Part shown: piece after piece, positions 11,201-26,200 of the stretch | Position numbering within the stretch: position 1 is the first letter of the stretch | Layout: each line of letters begins with the position of its first letter | Source of the DNA: Gordius sp. MW1 | Taxonomy: Eukaryota > Nematomorpha > Gordioida > Gordea > Gordiidae | Length of the DNA stretch: 64,000 nt | NCBI GenBank assembly: GCA_964036665.1 | Contig: OZ038528.1 | Coordinates: forward strand, 12,902,501-12,966,500 | Direction of reading: 5' to 3' | Notes under the pieces: generated by a model | Databases searched by the model: none | What the model saw: only the letters and a program-made list of their open reading frames with translations | What the model was told of the DNA's origin: nothing | Made by a program: the position numbers and the translations under genes

Positions 11201-14200
11201 CGTTGAGACTATATCATAAGTAAAACTTTGGTCAATTTCTCAAAACATAGCAATTAATATAAAGCGGCAGTGATATCCATTTTTTAAACTAAAAAATGTA
11301 AGCTTTTATAATAATTCCCTTGAAGTAAAGAAAGTAACAAAAAAGCAATTTTATCTCACGAAAAACTGAAGTCATAATAAAAAATTATTTTAAAAAGACA
11401 AGAATGTTATGAAGTTATCAGTCCAAGGTAAAAAAAGTAAATTAAAATATCATCAAAATGGTTACAATACCTTTTTATTTAGGCAAAATTTTTTAAGATT
11501 CCCGAGCGTTTTTTTGTACCGCGAATATGAGTAAACTGTATCTTCATCACGTCCCTCGTTAGAATCAGTATGAGGATACAAAGGTGCCTAAAACAAATAT
11601 AGCTAACTTTAATTAATATATATGAGTCATTTATCATTTAGTTTGAGTATTTACAGATAAAAATGAAAGTCACAACTTTTTCTATACAATTTTATATTAC
11701 CTTATATCTCTGCATTTAATAAATTGGCGTAAATATTTAATTACGCCTCAAAAAGCAAAATACTTGATAAGGGTCCCACATAAATTCTGAATATTCGGAT
11801 GATGATTTATCGGTTGGGTCGTTTGTATAAGATACCGGGATTCGCTTCTTGCCTTGCAATTATAATAAAATAACCTAAAGCACATGAGACAAAATATACC
11901 TGAAATTTTGTTTGATCTGATGGAGGAATAAGAGGGACTTATGGTGGTAAGATATTCAGGCGTGAACCATTGATTCTGGTTCGCGGTAAAAGAATCGACT
12001 CCAATAAAATTATCGTTATAAGGGAGCGACCCGTTTAAAGAAGAATTTGTTTGTTGATGTGAAAGAAAGTAGTCATCATTCAATAGGCTATCAACTGTTT
12101 GTAGAGGTGCGTCTGGGTTGTTGAACTGTGATATTTGTTGTTTGTAACTTGAAGTACTTGAACAAACATCTGATTTATAAACTTCGTCTAATAACTTCTC
12201 AAAAACCAAGTCATCATTGCGCCTATCATACGAATCTATTAGTCGAATGTAGGCGTTATTATCATGCTTATCACCACCCTTAAAGCTATTAACATAGCTT
12301 ATAAAATTCAAAAAAGACGTCCTACGTTGGTTTTGATAGGCGACATTACTTTTGGCATATTTTTCAAACTTTCGACTTTTATAATTCAACAAGTGGAGTG
12401 GTGGATGAGACACCCTTCTCGCGATTTTCTTTTTGTTCGCATTGAATTTTGTTGATATGGAAGACCCTTCACCACTAGCATCATCCAATGCAATAATGCC
12501 CTCAATGTCATTGTTTCTTTTTCTATCCCCTCTTTCATTTCGTCGGGCAAAACTTTTGGTGCCAGAAACGGGAATTGCTTTAGATTTTAAATTTTGATTT
12601 GTGGCATGTTGATTGGGATATGGGAACGTGCATGTCAGATTTATTTGTGCACGCGGTTTTGTGGTTTTGATACGGAAATTTTTGTCTTCGTTATGCTTCT
12701 TAACGATAACTTCTTCGAATTTTTCCTCCTTTATTAGGGAACTTTCTTCTTTGGCAACAAACTTAACGTTCCCAAATAACGGAATATGGGGAGGAGATGT
12801 ACATTTGTAAGAAGAGTTATACCGTGAACCTTTTGCATCGTTGTAATGAGGATAGCGATAGGAATTAGGATAGCTATCGAAATAGGAGGTAGGACCGTGC
12901 AAATCTTCATACTCGGTCGTAATATGTGACGTAGATCTATTCGTCGTTATGGTAGTCGAATTGGTAGTAATTAAAGTGTCATCTTCATGTTCATCCTCAT
13001 TACATCGGCCGTTACCGATCAAATTTTGGGTATGCTTCCTCATGGCGCAGTTTAATTCCGCGATTCCATCTTTATTACAATTAAATGTTTCACTGGATCG
13101 TTGATTAGACCACAAAATTATGCGCTCTTTCGTGAGGCTCAAAATATTGTTGTTAAAAAGTCCGTTCGTTTTGCACAAATGGTAATTGGCAAAGGTATCA
13201 TCGCGCAAACGAATACTCTCGATTGCACAATTTTGATACAACGTTATCGGATCATTATTATCATAAGTACTGCCACCGGCGGCTACGATTGAACGCTTAG
13301 GATAGGCGTTGTCAAGATGGGGCAGCTCTCGCTCGTTTGGACGTAAGAGGTTGTGGTAATCATTCAATTTCAAGTGATACGATTTGGCCTGTGCGTTATA
13401 ATTCCAAAATAGTATAGAAATGTAATATAACTGTATATTAGGTTATAAAATCGATAATTATTCTCCCAAGACTATGACCTTGAGCTGTGTCATGATAATA
13501 GATGTTCGTCAAAATATGCACAATAGAGATAAATTTATGATGTTTCCGTTTAAATTATCTACACTAATCTGATGTTTAAAGTAAATTTAAAATAGCGATT
13601 TTATATATTTTTCAAGCTCCCCCCCCCCTCGCATTTTTAATATATTATGCTTGCGATTAGCAACACTTTATTTGATATATACAATTTAATGCTATTGCGT
13701 TGCTCAAAAATATAACCTTGCTAAAAATTGATATATAATGTTAATTAAATTAAATTTCACGTGATTAGTAGACAAAAAAACTATGCGACCAAAATAGACC
13801 TCAAAAAATGAAATATAGCGACCCAAATGCTCGGCGTCATTAATATTCGATAAATCGATTTAAAGTATTTTCGTTTGTCATCGAAAGAAAGCCTTGGGGA
13901 ATGTGAATGGCATGCCAAATTTACCTTTATCTTAGATTCCACAATCAGAATTAATTCGAGGGAAAACAAACGAATTTTGTTCCAACGACTTTCCAAAAGC
14001 TTAGCCAAAGTAGCGATGGTCTGTTCATCATCGGAGCCATAATAATATTTATCGCCTCCTTTGTCCTTGTTAATTGCGAGCGAGAGGGATGTTTTCCTTT
14101 GTGGCGAACAATGGATAGATCGAGGGGACCTGGGCAGCACCACACATGGTGTTGTAGTATTTGGTGAAATAGCAGGTAGCAGGGGGGGCATGAGGTCGTT

Positions 14201-17200
14201 GTCGCAACTATTATCGCGCCACGCTTTACCCGTTATCATCTCTTGATATTTTAAACAACGAAATATCAGGGCTGATACTTTGACATTTTGTGATATCACG
14301 TTCTTCTTGTGGAACTCCTGTTAGGCAAAGAGAATGGTATTTAATAAAATAATTTAACTATTATAAAACAACATTGTGGTGAGGTATAATAGGGCGAGCG
14401 TGCAATTATATCTATACGCTACATCGAATAATTTCTCTAAAGTAATCAACCTGACCCCATTTCTCGCAGCATTAAAAGTGCGATTAATTTAAGGAAAATT
14501 AGATACACGGCATGCGCGGGTAGCGATATTGCCAAAACAGGATAAATATAGAACACACCTCAAATAACTAAAAATTCAAAAGTTCACGCTTGTTAATATT
14601 TTAAGTATCAAGTTTAATCACACTATCCCTAAAATTCGAAAAAATAAAAATTGTATCTCTTTTCATAGTTACTACAGATCAACAAATATCATATAAGAAT
14701 GTTCCGTAGCGTCGGTAAAAGTAGTTTGCCCAAAATGCTTGTTAACAATTAAATCAAATTAGCCAAACTGTTTTCTACATATTTAAAAGGTTTAGGAGAC
14801 TCTTATAAGTGAATTGTGGGATTAATAACATATTTTATATGCAATAATGGTAAATTCTCAATTTTATAAAGAGCTTTTATAAATTTATTTCGATTAACAA
14901 ATAATGCTATGAAGTTTATGTTATAAAATAGACTTTAAAAATTATTTTTTAAATTATAAAAAACTAAATTAACAAATTAAACTGAAAACACATACAATTA
15001 AAAATGTCACGATAAGATTCAATGCCATCAACAGTAAATATTTAGTGTTAGAGGGTACTAAGGGAGGGATAAAAAACCAAGCGGTAATTGATACCCATAA
15101 ATTGCATAGCAATTAATAATTGTTTGACGTTAAATGATTGTTTGATCTAAAGTTATTGATTTTATCTGCCCATGGATGCAAAAAATTAGATATACAAGAG
15201 GAGCATTGTCAAACGATTACATGACCTTAGGGAAATTAGATTTACATAGTGTTGTAAATGAACGCGTTCAAATTTAACGTTAGTTCAATTTTAAAACCCT
15301 TTTTATTTATTTGAAAAATGATGTTAATCCCAATTTTGTAACAAAAAAGACTTATATTTTTAAATCAGCTGTTTTTCCTTTTTTTTATTACCTATTCTGA
15401 AATACTTTTAACATACCATAACGTGCAAAAGAAAATAAGATTAAAGTTTATTAATTTGATATTATTAATTATATTTCAATTTATAGGTTAATATGGACAA
15501 TCATATTATTATATCGTCGTCATCTTCAGATTCTGAATATTCAAATCAGCAGATGAATTGACATTGCGATGGCCAAAATATGCTAATTACTCATTTAATA
15601 TAAAGGACCGGATTTAATAATTACTAAATGTAAAAAAGAATAAACTTTTAGTTTTAATGAAAAAAGGGTTCGAAACCCCTAGAATTGATAATAAAGAATT
15701 GTCGATTCCGAGATAATATCATTTTTTGACGAGGAAGTAGAGGGGGGATTGGAGAATGATATTTTATCGCAATTTTTTGAAGCAAAGGACATTAAATGTT
15801 TTTAATAAATTTCCTGCTTTAAAAGATTTGTTTATTAAGTAAAATACTCAAATCCCCTCATCTGCCCCTGTGGAGCGGGTTTTTAGTATAGCTATCCTGT
15901 ATTAACTGCCAAGCGTTCATGCTTATCAGACGAAAATTTTAAAAAACAATTATTATTAAAAATTGATAAGAAAAATTTGTTATAAATAAAAAATCTTTAT
16001 TCGCTCTATTATATGATAACAAATAGTTTATTCTATATATAAAATATAACATCATTTTTTAAATAAATTGAAATTTAAAACATACTTACAATTATATTAT
16101 AGATATAAACCTATTTTTTTTATCGTGGCTAATTTATTGTGTTAAAAATATAAGATATTTATTTATATTAAATAAAAAAAAAGTTTATCATAAAATTTTG
16201 AACGAATGTGAACGCGTTACTTTTTTTCAAAACGAACGTGAACGTGTTCGATTTTTGTCAATGAACGTTGAACGCGTTCGATTTTTTAAAAAATGTTTAC
16301 AGCACTAGATTTACACATTCTATCCTTACCCTTTAATTACTTACTTGATTCGGGTAATAGAATAATAAATTTTAAACGATTTAAGTGAAGATTCGTTAAT
16401 TGCTATGCAATTCATGGGCTCGCTTTTCGTTGTCCGGCCGTCCAACTTGTATCTACAGATGTGGGTTCGAATTCCAAAGAGGGCATTTTTTTAATTAATA
16501 TATTGTTCTTGTTAATACCATTGATAATATGACTTTTTGACCGTGTCCTGGCTACTGACCAATGAAAAAAATGACCATTGGCCAAAGTGTAAATCGAAAT
16601 TTTTTTTCTTCGTTTTTTGAATTGCTCTATTTGGTTAACATTGATAATTACCCTATGCCCCCCTAGAAGGGCCTATGCCTCTACTGATATGGATACCTGT
16701 GCCCCCCCCTTACAAAGGCCTATGCGTCTACTGATGTGGGTTCGAATCCCGGCGAGGGCAAATTTTTTTTTTTTTAAATTCATATATTGTTCTTATTAAT
16801 ACTATTGATAATATGACTTTTTGACCGTCTCCTGGCTACTGACCAATGAAAAAAATGACCATTGGCCAAAGTGTAAATCGAAATTTTTTTTTCGTTTTTT
16901 AAATTGCTATATTTGGTTAACTTTGGTAATTACCCTTTGCACTCCCCTTAAAAGGGCCTATGCCTCTACGATATGGGTCCCTGTGCCCCCCTACAAAGGC
17001 CTATGCCTCACTGATGTGGGGTTTTTTTGCTGATGCAATTTGCAATGAAAAACGCATTTATGAGTAGAGCCCTGCACGGGGATTAGGGCCGGTCTCGGGC
17101 AGAATTTTATAAAATAATCGGGTCTCGGGTCGGGCCTGATAAAGCGGCCCCACCCTAGGCCCGAGCCCGGCCCAAATTGAACTAACGCGTAAGTACCACC

Positions 17201-20200
17201 TCGATGTTCCCCCTGGCCGCTTCTCTCCTCCCGCTAATTGATAAAATATGAGTAAATAAACTCAGCTCGATATTAAATAAATATAACGTACATAATATAG
17301 CTTCCAACTTCAGCTTTTTCCCCTGTCTATTATAATATAACTGACCTAATTGCAAATCTTTTCTCGTATTTAAATATATTGATAGTAGTTGTTAGAACTT
17401 AAGAAATAAGATAGGTAAATATTTCAAAAAGTTTTTTATATGGAACAGTTAAATAAAAAATATTTTTTAAAGTTATATTTTTAGTTTTAAATTATTAGCT
17501 AGATAAATTGTAACGAGTGATGGATTTTTTTATTTTAATAAATTACGAGTAATAGCAATCGACTGCATTTTTTATTGAAATGGTGAAATAATTTTCAAAA
17601 TAGAATTTTTTAAAAGTTTTATTTGAAAAATCGGGTCGGGCCAAAAAGAAAAAAGTCTTCCAAGCTCGGGCCGGGCAAAAAAAATGGAGAAGTCGGGCTC
17701 GGGCCGGGCTCGGACAGAAGAAATTTCGTTTTGCAGGGCTCTAGTTATGAGTAAAAATATGCGAGTTTGTTAATATGAAATAATTTGAAGATAATAAATA
17801 CCTCATTTAGGAGTGCCGAAATAAACTTAAAAGTATAGTCTAATTAGCGCCATCTATGGGCAATTTTAATTAAAGACTAATTTGACTATATATATCCCTA
17901 TCTTTTTTAGCATGTGACTCGAAAATGATAACAGACATATAATGTTTTCGCTATTATTAGAGCTCATCAGTAGGCCATAGTTAATTTTCTAGTCACATTC
18001 TAAGCGAGATAGGTATATATTAGGCTAGTTAGATTTAACCCATTCTTATGGTGGTTAAGGAATAAATTATGGTAGATAATAATTATTTTGTTATATTACA
18101 TTCGAAATTAATAAATATATTGCGGGTTTTTTAATAATTTGAAGAAGTTAATAACTACCCCATTAAGGAGTGCCGCAATAAACTTAAGCGGAAAATATCT
18201 GACATACGGCTGTCAGTGAGGAATGAGTGGGGGTCAAAGGAGCTCATCAGGAAAGGAGCACACTTTGTTATTATAACCCAAACCCTAACCTTTACCCTGG
18301 CCCTAATACTTACCCATATATTTACTTGTTATGATATCATTAGGACATGTTAATATAAAATATTTTGTGCTAAGACAATATGTTAAATTCATCCTGAGCA
18401 ATCATGACGAGTTTCGCTCCTATTTCTGTTCCTTTGACCGGTTCCCTGAGGAATTGACGAAAGACACCCCTCCTCCAAATCCCCCATAAGAAAGCACACA
18501 ATAAAAGAGCAAGGGCAGTGGAGTAAAAGGGGAGGAGGAGGGAAAACGGGAAATTCCCCCCCACGACAAAAATTCGAAAATTTTTTCGATTAATAACTAA
18601 ATTAAATGGGTTAAGATATTATAGTTAATTTACATCAAAAACTTTAAGACACTAAAAACCTAGACACATAATATATACATTTAGTTTTTTTGATTTAATT
18701 TTTGACAAAATGCATTGTAAAATCTCCAAATATGACTGTGAAAATTCCTATGAAAAAAACTTGTTTGATCATTTATTTTCCATTAAAACACCAGATCGCC
18801 CCAGGAAGTAGATAACTAAGCGATTATTATAATGTTCCTCATTCTATATAATACTAAGACTTTTATCATTTATCATATTTGTCTAAAATATAATGCTAGA
18901 ACCCATCATGGTTTGATAACTAAATTGCCTGCCAAAACCCTTTAATTGCCCAACTAATGCTATCCCAACAACTGGGCCCAAAATGACGATAAATTTTAAG
19001 GCATTCACATTGCGCTTATATATAAGGAAAGCCTCCGGTTCACACTCGCTCTTTGGATTTTTCGCGATCTTACCTAATAAAGTAACTCCATTTATCTTGT
19101 ACTACCTTATTGCTAAAATTCGCCACATGCTTATACGTCATTTTACACGTTAATAACACTTCATGTCTTACGCCATTTGTATTTGTTTTGTAGTTTATAA
19201 AATCAATAAACGCTGTGGGTGATAGCAAGCTAACTTGCAGGAGCCCACAGGTCCAATCATGGCCGCCCGTTGAGGCCATGGATGGATAATAATAATAAAA
19301 AACTTTGCCAGCTCCCAAAGGGTGTCCTCCTTAGACGACGCGCAGTAGGCGCCCATATCATGTGAAAAGTCAACGAGAGTCACCACATCTTCCCCAAACG
19401 GATAAAGTTAAAGAAACTAATAAGGACATGATTGGCTCGCTTAATTCAAGAACGATGACTGCAAAATGCCGAGAAGTTGCTGAAACTTTTAGCAAACGAC
19501 GGGTTGATATAGCATGATACAAAAAACAAGATTAAAAAGATGAAAAGCAAAGATGGATGAAGGATAAGAACTTTACTTCAATGCCTTTTAAATGCATAAA
19601 ATGGAGTGGCAATCATTTAGCTTAACAACCTATAGGTGACACTATTTTGAGAACATAAAGTTTTAAAATTACTGGAAAAAAAACTAATTATTAGATTAAA
19701 TATTAAAGTGCTTACTTAAATGAGTCTCATATAATTTAATCGCTTTCCTGCTCATTATTTCATGTAATTACATCGTCTCAAATATCGCTAAACACGCATA
19801 TTCGACCGCTCCTCGTATATTCAAGCATACTGAACCATAAGTAATCTTAATCTATATATATAAAGTAAAGTGTATATATGTATAAATGTATATATGTATG
19901 TAAGGGCTAATCTCTGAAACTACCGGCCCGATTCGCGCGAAAATTTACCCCTAGGTTCCCAGGGCGGCCAGGGGTAAAATAGCTTTTTCAGATTTCTAAA
20001 ATTCCTTTTAATTTTCGAGATATTGGGTTTTATACGTTTTGACGTTCAATAAAATGTCAATCAAACGCACCTCCTCGCGTTCGTCGAAAATTTGAATATA
20101 CAGACAGTTCTGTAGTAAAAGTGTATCACTTATAGTAGTTTGTAAAACGTAATCTTTTCTTAACGGTGACAACATAAAATTTATGAATTAAATTTCTTAA

Positions 20201-23200
20201 ACGTCATCTTTTCTTAACGGTGACAATATAAAATTTATGAATTAAATTTCTTAAACGTCATCTTTTCTTAACGGTGATAAGACAACATAAAATTTATGAA
20301 TTAAATATCTTAAACGTCATCTTTTCTTAACGGTGACAACATAAAATTTATGAATTAACCTGAAATAAATAAAATTATAGATTATTTGAGAAAATAAATA
20401 GGTGAAGAAGATGAATTTTTCTCATTATCATTAAATGAGATATTTTAAATGAGAAAGATGAAAGTATATATAATTTAAATGTAATATAAAATAGTCCAAC
20501 GTTGATTATTCTGAGTAAATGCTATTTATATATAAATGTCATTATTTATCTATCATAAATTTTTATTCAATGAGATATTTAAATGAGAATAAATTCTGAA
20601 ACTACCGGCCCGATTCGCGCGAAACTTTACCCGTAGGTTCTCAGGGCGACCAGGTGTAAAATAGCTTTTTCAGATTGCTAAAATTCCTTTTAGTTTTAAA
20701 AATATCGGACATTTCTCGGCTTTTTGGTTTTAAAAAAGGGCTAAATTCTGAAACTTCAGATCCGATTTGAGCGAAAATTTAGCCGTAGATGCCCAGATAG
20801 GCCAGGGGTAAAATAGCTTTTTCAGATTCCTAAAATACCTTTTTGTTTTAAAAATATCTGACATTTCCCGTCCAGTTTCATTTATAGCAGCATATACAAT
20901 AATGACGTCATACATACAAAGCTGAAGTTTTCTCGAATTAGATATTTAAAAGTATAATAAAAATGTTACAGTATACGGTTGAAATTATTGGGGTTTAACA
21001 GACTATTTAAATTAAATAAATAAAATTTAAATTATGCAGTTTTTGTCATTATTATCACGTGGTCGATCATAGAAGCATATTTTTAATAATTATCCATCCT
21101 TCAATTAATTATTTTATTATATTAAAGAAAATTGTATTTCAAATAAATCAGCTAACTAGAAAAATAAAATAATGGTATTATTGTATAATAAGTAACAGCA
21201 TTAATAAGCAATTTTTTCAAAAACATTTAATTTTAGTCGGATTTGATGACTAAAACAGAATTTGCATTTGGTTTGTCTTATTATATAAATATATACTAAA
21301 AATAGTGGGTTCATAAAATCATTCGGACCTTTCACATTATAAATTATTTCATATATGACCCCATTTTAGATAAGTCTTATTATAGCTTATACTTATTTAA
21401 CCACTTAAGGACTGAGCCAAAGCAACGCTTGGCCGGGCACAGCTAGTATAATATATATCATAAGAATTTGACACTATTTTGATGATTCAAACGGCAAAAG
21501 TGTTGATCCAATGTTTGGTGTGTAGGTTACACTGGACAGGCCCTTACTTAGGCTTATCTAATTAAATAATACTACCTTTTTCAATTCAACTTCCTTTAAA
21601 TTTTAATAACAATTTTTGTATATATAGTTCAAAAATATTAAAAAATATCACTATTAAAAATTAAAATTGATTTGAGATAAAAATTTAATAATGTGATGTG
21701 AATGTTATATTTGGGAAAGGGGACAAATAATTTCAATATATTCAAGATAAAGTGTATTTTATATTGATAAATTATTTAACTTTATATAATTCGATGCATC
21801 ATTTATTTTAAAAACGCAGTTTTTTATATATTAGTTCAAAATTTGTACCTAAAATTAATATCTTTTATAAAGTTTATATTTTAATTTAGATCCTTGATAG
21901 GTATAGAGGAGTTAGACAGCCCCAATGAAAATATTGATGAAGTTATAATTATTACTCCAAGTCCAAGGCAAGAAGGAAACATGGTCATGGAAAGTGATGA
22001 AATCATTTTTGACTTTCAACATTTTACGCTTCTTGCATTCAGGTGGTGAGACATAACGAATCACACAAATTTCAAGATAAAAGCATGGTCAATTGGACAG
22101 ACAATGATGAAGTCTATGACTTACGGCTGTAGGGACTCTGAAGAAAAGGACGCTTTTAACCCCATTGATTTGGAAAATCCTGAAGATGAACTATATTTTA
22201 TATGTCGTGAATATATAAATTTATATGCTTTTAAAGCATGTTACAACAGTGTTCTATAGTTAAACAAACCAAAATAGGTTTAAGAGGAGCGATTATATTA
22301 TACTTAGTGAATCATCTGCCATAAGAATTTGGCCCATTTAATGTTTATTTAATTTTTTAGCAGCCCTAAAAACACATAAATTATATTTGGAGCGAGTATG
22401 AAAGGTCACATCGGCAATACATGAAAAAGATTTAGACGGTATCATGAAAATGGATAAAAAGGGTCGAGAAATGATGAAGGCGAAGAAACAATAAAAATAA
22501 TTGGCATTTGATTTGGCCATCATAAAAAGTTTCTCCAAAAATAAAGTTCTTAACCTAAAAACGTAGAAAAGTGGAAATTGTCTTTACAGATCGACTACCT
22601 CTTAACATTAAGGACGGAATTAAAAACGTAGGTGATTGTAGGGTTATACCAGCTGTGGTTGAAGCACACAGACTTGTGATGGAAAATGTCATCTCTGAGG
22701 CAAAAATACAAAAGCCGAAGAGATAAAATGATCACATTGAACGACGTTTACAACGATCAAACGGTTGTACATAGAAGATCACCAGAATGCCAACGTTAAT
22801 AAACAAGGTACGATCGGTAGATATGATTTAGGTAGTGTTTCGATCTCGCCTCGGTCTCGAAATAAAAATCTTGTCTCGTCCCGGGTGCGTTTATAAAAAT
22901 TTTGATCTCGTCTCCCTCTAAAAAAATCTCGGTCTAGTCTCGACGCTCGACTTTTAAAAAATTGATATCCTAAATTAAAATGTCCTCTGATTTATTAAAT
23001 TTTAAATATGGAATAAATTTTAAAAAAATTAAAATGGCAAATTATTTTATTGTATGAAAAACTTTAATACACAAACGTGATAAAGATTTAGTGCGACATC
23101 TCAGTGACAATATTAAGATATGAATTAATTAATGGTTATAACGTTTTTTTATAAAGTGCTTATTAAAAACAATTATAAATAAACTTCAAGTGAAGATATT

Positions 23201-26200
23201 AAATTTTTTGGTATCAAAACATTTGTATCAAATTCACTGTGCTTGTCAAATATAAATAGACTTAATTTATCCGATTTTACTAATTTAGGCTAAGACCCTT
23301 TATTTACCCTGGTTAAAGCCTCAAATTAGACCCTTTGTTTAACTAATTTAAAGCAAACGTTTTGGTTCATTGGTATTACCATCTTCAATTATAGCCCAAA
23401 AAGTTTATTGCATTTTTCGATAACGTTAAAAACCCCAAAGTGCGAGTGAATGCTTTTAATTATAATATTATTTGTAAAATAAATTCTTAGTTGCACATAT
23501 TAGAATGTAAAAACAAAACAAAAGGAGCATTATTATTGGAATAAGAACATAAGTTTTGAGTTTTATTAACCCGACAGGGACCAATATAACTTTTAAGTTA
23601 CACCCATTTGATTGATGATTACCCAAAAAGTATTTATTCAAAATTAATTTTTTAAATTGAATTTAACAAAAGAGATGTTGCCAAATAAACTCACACAACG
23701 TCTTTCCTTTCCGAATCCATTGTTTAAAAATTATACCATTCCAAAGTTCGCAATTTTTTTATTTTTTGAGCTCTTCCAAATTATTCAATTTAATGGAAAA
23801 TCGAACGTGAGTGCAAAATATATTTTTGCATGTTCCTGAATAATGATTCTTGCTTAAATATTTTTATATAAATATATTTTATTAATTATAAATATATTAT
23901 AGTTATTTTTAAGTTTTAAATATAACGTCACCTAAAAATGACATTGGGAAGGGCATTTTTGAACAATAAGATATTTACGTAGTTTTTGGCGTTTTTAATA
24001 TATTTTACTCAATTAAACTTTTATAAGCCTTCTTTTATTAAGTCTTGGTCCTCATTCCTTAATTTTTTTAACAGCAAAAACAAACAAAAAAGTCAAAAAA
24101 GACGTTTGATTTTGTGTCTGTAATATAATTTAATTTTATTATAAATTTTTAAAAGCATTTGATTTAGAACATTAAATGACCTTTTAGAAGAAGTAGAATA
24201 TTCTAATTTAAATGTGGAACAAGTTATCATATTTCCTCCGATCGACGATGGTGACACTGACCAAGAAAGTGGCGATGAAATTGAGGCTGATTTGGATCAT
24301 CTACCAAGATCAATGCTTACGTCTTCTATTGAGGTCATCCGTTCCTCAGACCTAGAGGGTACAATCCATTAAAGATAATTTAAATTGGCAAGATGATGAA
24401 AAGGTTTTTCCCCGAGTGGTCGCAAAGAAGATTATAGGACTGAGGTCGATGTCATGAATTTACCAACCACAGAAGATTATTTCGAACAAATTTTACCGAT
24501 GAAATTGTGACATTCATTGTATAGAAATGACAAATCTATACGCTAAACAGCACAATATAAAGAACTTTACAAAGGAGGAGCTTAAAACTTATATTGCCAT
24601 CTTACTTCTTACTGGGTATTTGACTCCGAAAAAAATCCGATTCTTACAATCAAATGGTTTCAAATGGAATGCGCCGCAACAGATTCAAAGAAATAACAAA
24701 GTATTTACATCTATGCGACAATTCAAATTTAGACTCGGTCGACAAATTCGCCAAAGTTCGACAGTTCTTTGATCTTTTAGATAAACGATTTAGTAATAAT
24801 TTTAAATATGTAAAAACTCCAAATATTTCAATAGATGAAACCATCGTTCCCTACTATGGGCGCCATACTACGAAACAATTTATAAAAGGAAAGCCAATGC
24901 GCTTTGGGTATAAACTCTGGACGGCCGCAACAAGGTCGGGATACCTTAAGTTTTGACCTTTATCAGGGTTCATCATGTATTTTACCACAGCAAAAAACTT
25001 TCGGTTTAGGGCGAGCTGTCATAATGAATTTTCTGGATAAATTACCAAATGAATATTCTCCTTATAGTATTTATTTCGATAATTACTTCACAAGCACAAA
25101 ATGATTAAATGCTCTTTCAAAAAAAAACATCGGCGCTACGGGAACCGTCAGGGTCAATCGAATTAAATGTCCTCTGGCAGATCCGAAAGTGCTTAAAAAA
25201 AGGCCAAGGCTATTTCGTTAAAAAACTAACTTCAAATATAGTTGCGATTCAATGTAATGACAATTGCATCGTCAACATGCTATCAAATTGTCATAATAGC
25301 AATCCAATAAGTAAAGTATCCAGAATAGGTTCAAAAAATAAGGTAAAATCAAAAATTCAAGTTGATTGCCCATTTATGGTACAAATGTACAATAAATATA
25401 TGGGTGGGGTTGATCGATTTGATCAGAACGTACAATCTACAAGAATTTCTTACAGAGGTAAAAAATGGTATTTTCCTTTGTTAGCATTTGGAATAGATGC
25501 GGCCTGCCAAAATGCATGGCAAATTTACAACTCAAACATTGATTATCAGTCATAATGCAACTTCCGAAGATCGATTGTGATGTCATATTTCAGGAAATAT
25601 GATATTCAACCCAAAAGAAACGTGTATTCGAGTTTAACGAAATATAAATCGAACATAACAAAGCATCAAAAAGAACCCTGTTCTCAGAGGCGTTGTAAAG
25701 TTTGTAAGAAGGCCACTCGCCTAAAATGTTCATATTGTAACCCCGGATTTCATTTAAAATGTGGGGCGACCTATCATGAATTATAATTAATTATATTGTA
25801 GCTGATTTTTGGCCTTCCCAATGTCACTTTTAGGTGACACCCCTCTATCTACCCGGGGTCATTATTTTTCAAAAAAATTTCAGTTGATTTGTTGTTACTA
25901 TACCCTAGTGACCATAGAAACTTATATTTTTATAAAATTTAACCGTGCAAAAATTAGTGGTCCCTGTCGGGTTAAATAGCAAGTATATTATTTAATAACA
26001 AAAATCATTATAATTAATTAATATGTGAACTATGATATAGTTTAAGGTCCCATTTTATACGATAAATCTTCCATTTTCTAATACAATATGTGTTCGTGTA
26101 TTTATTTTTCACAATTGTCACATTTAGAAAAAGTTTAGAAAATTCGAATGCCCTCGCCAATCTCAGTTTATAATGTGAAAAGTATTTCATAGACAAAACA

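Noticed and set aside
11748..13373. A single-exon 541-codon gene
   Set aside because: It begins at TTG with no start signal. Splice sites at 13388 and 11900 join it in phase to neighbouring exons of the KASH gene.
13781..14299. A separate 172-codon gene
   Set aside because: Only 13925-14317 fits as an exon; the remainder is intron read-through beyond a good donor.
16700..16765. tRNA gene suggested by GGGTTCGAATCCC
   Set aside because: There is no A box at the proper distance and no cloverleaf; the motif is part of a repeated unit of the AATTGC-family element.
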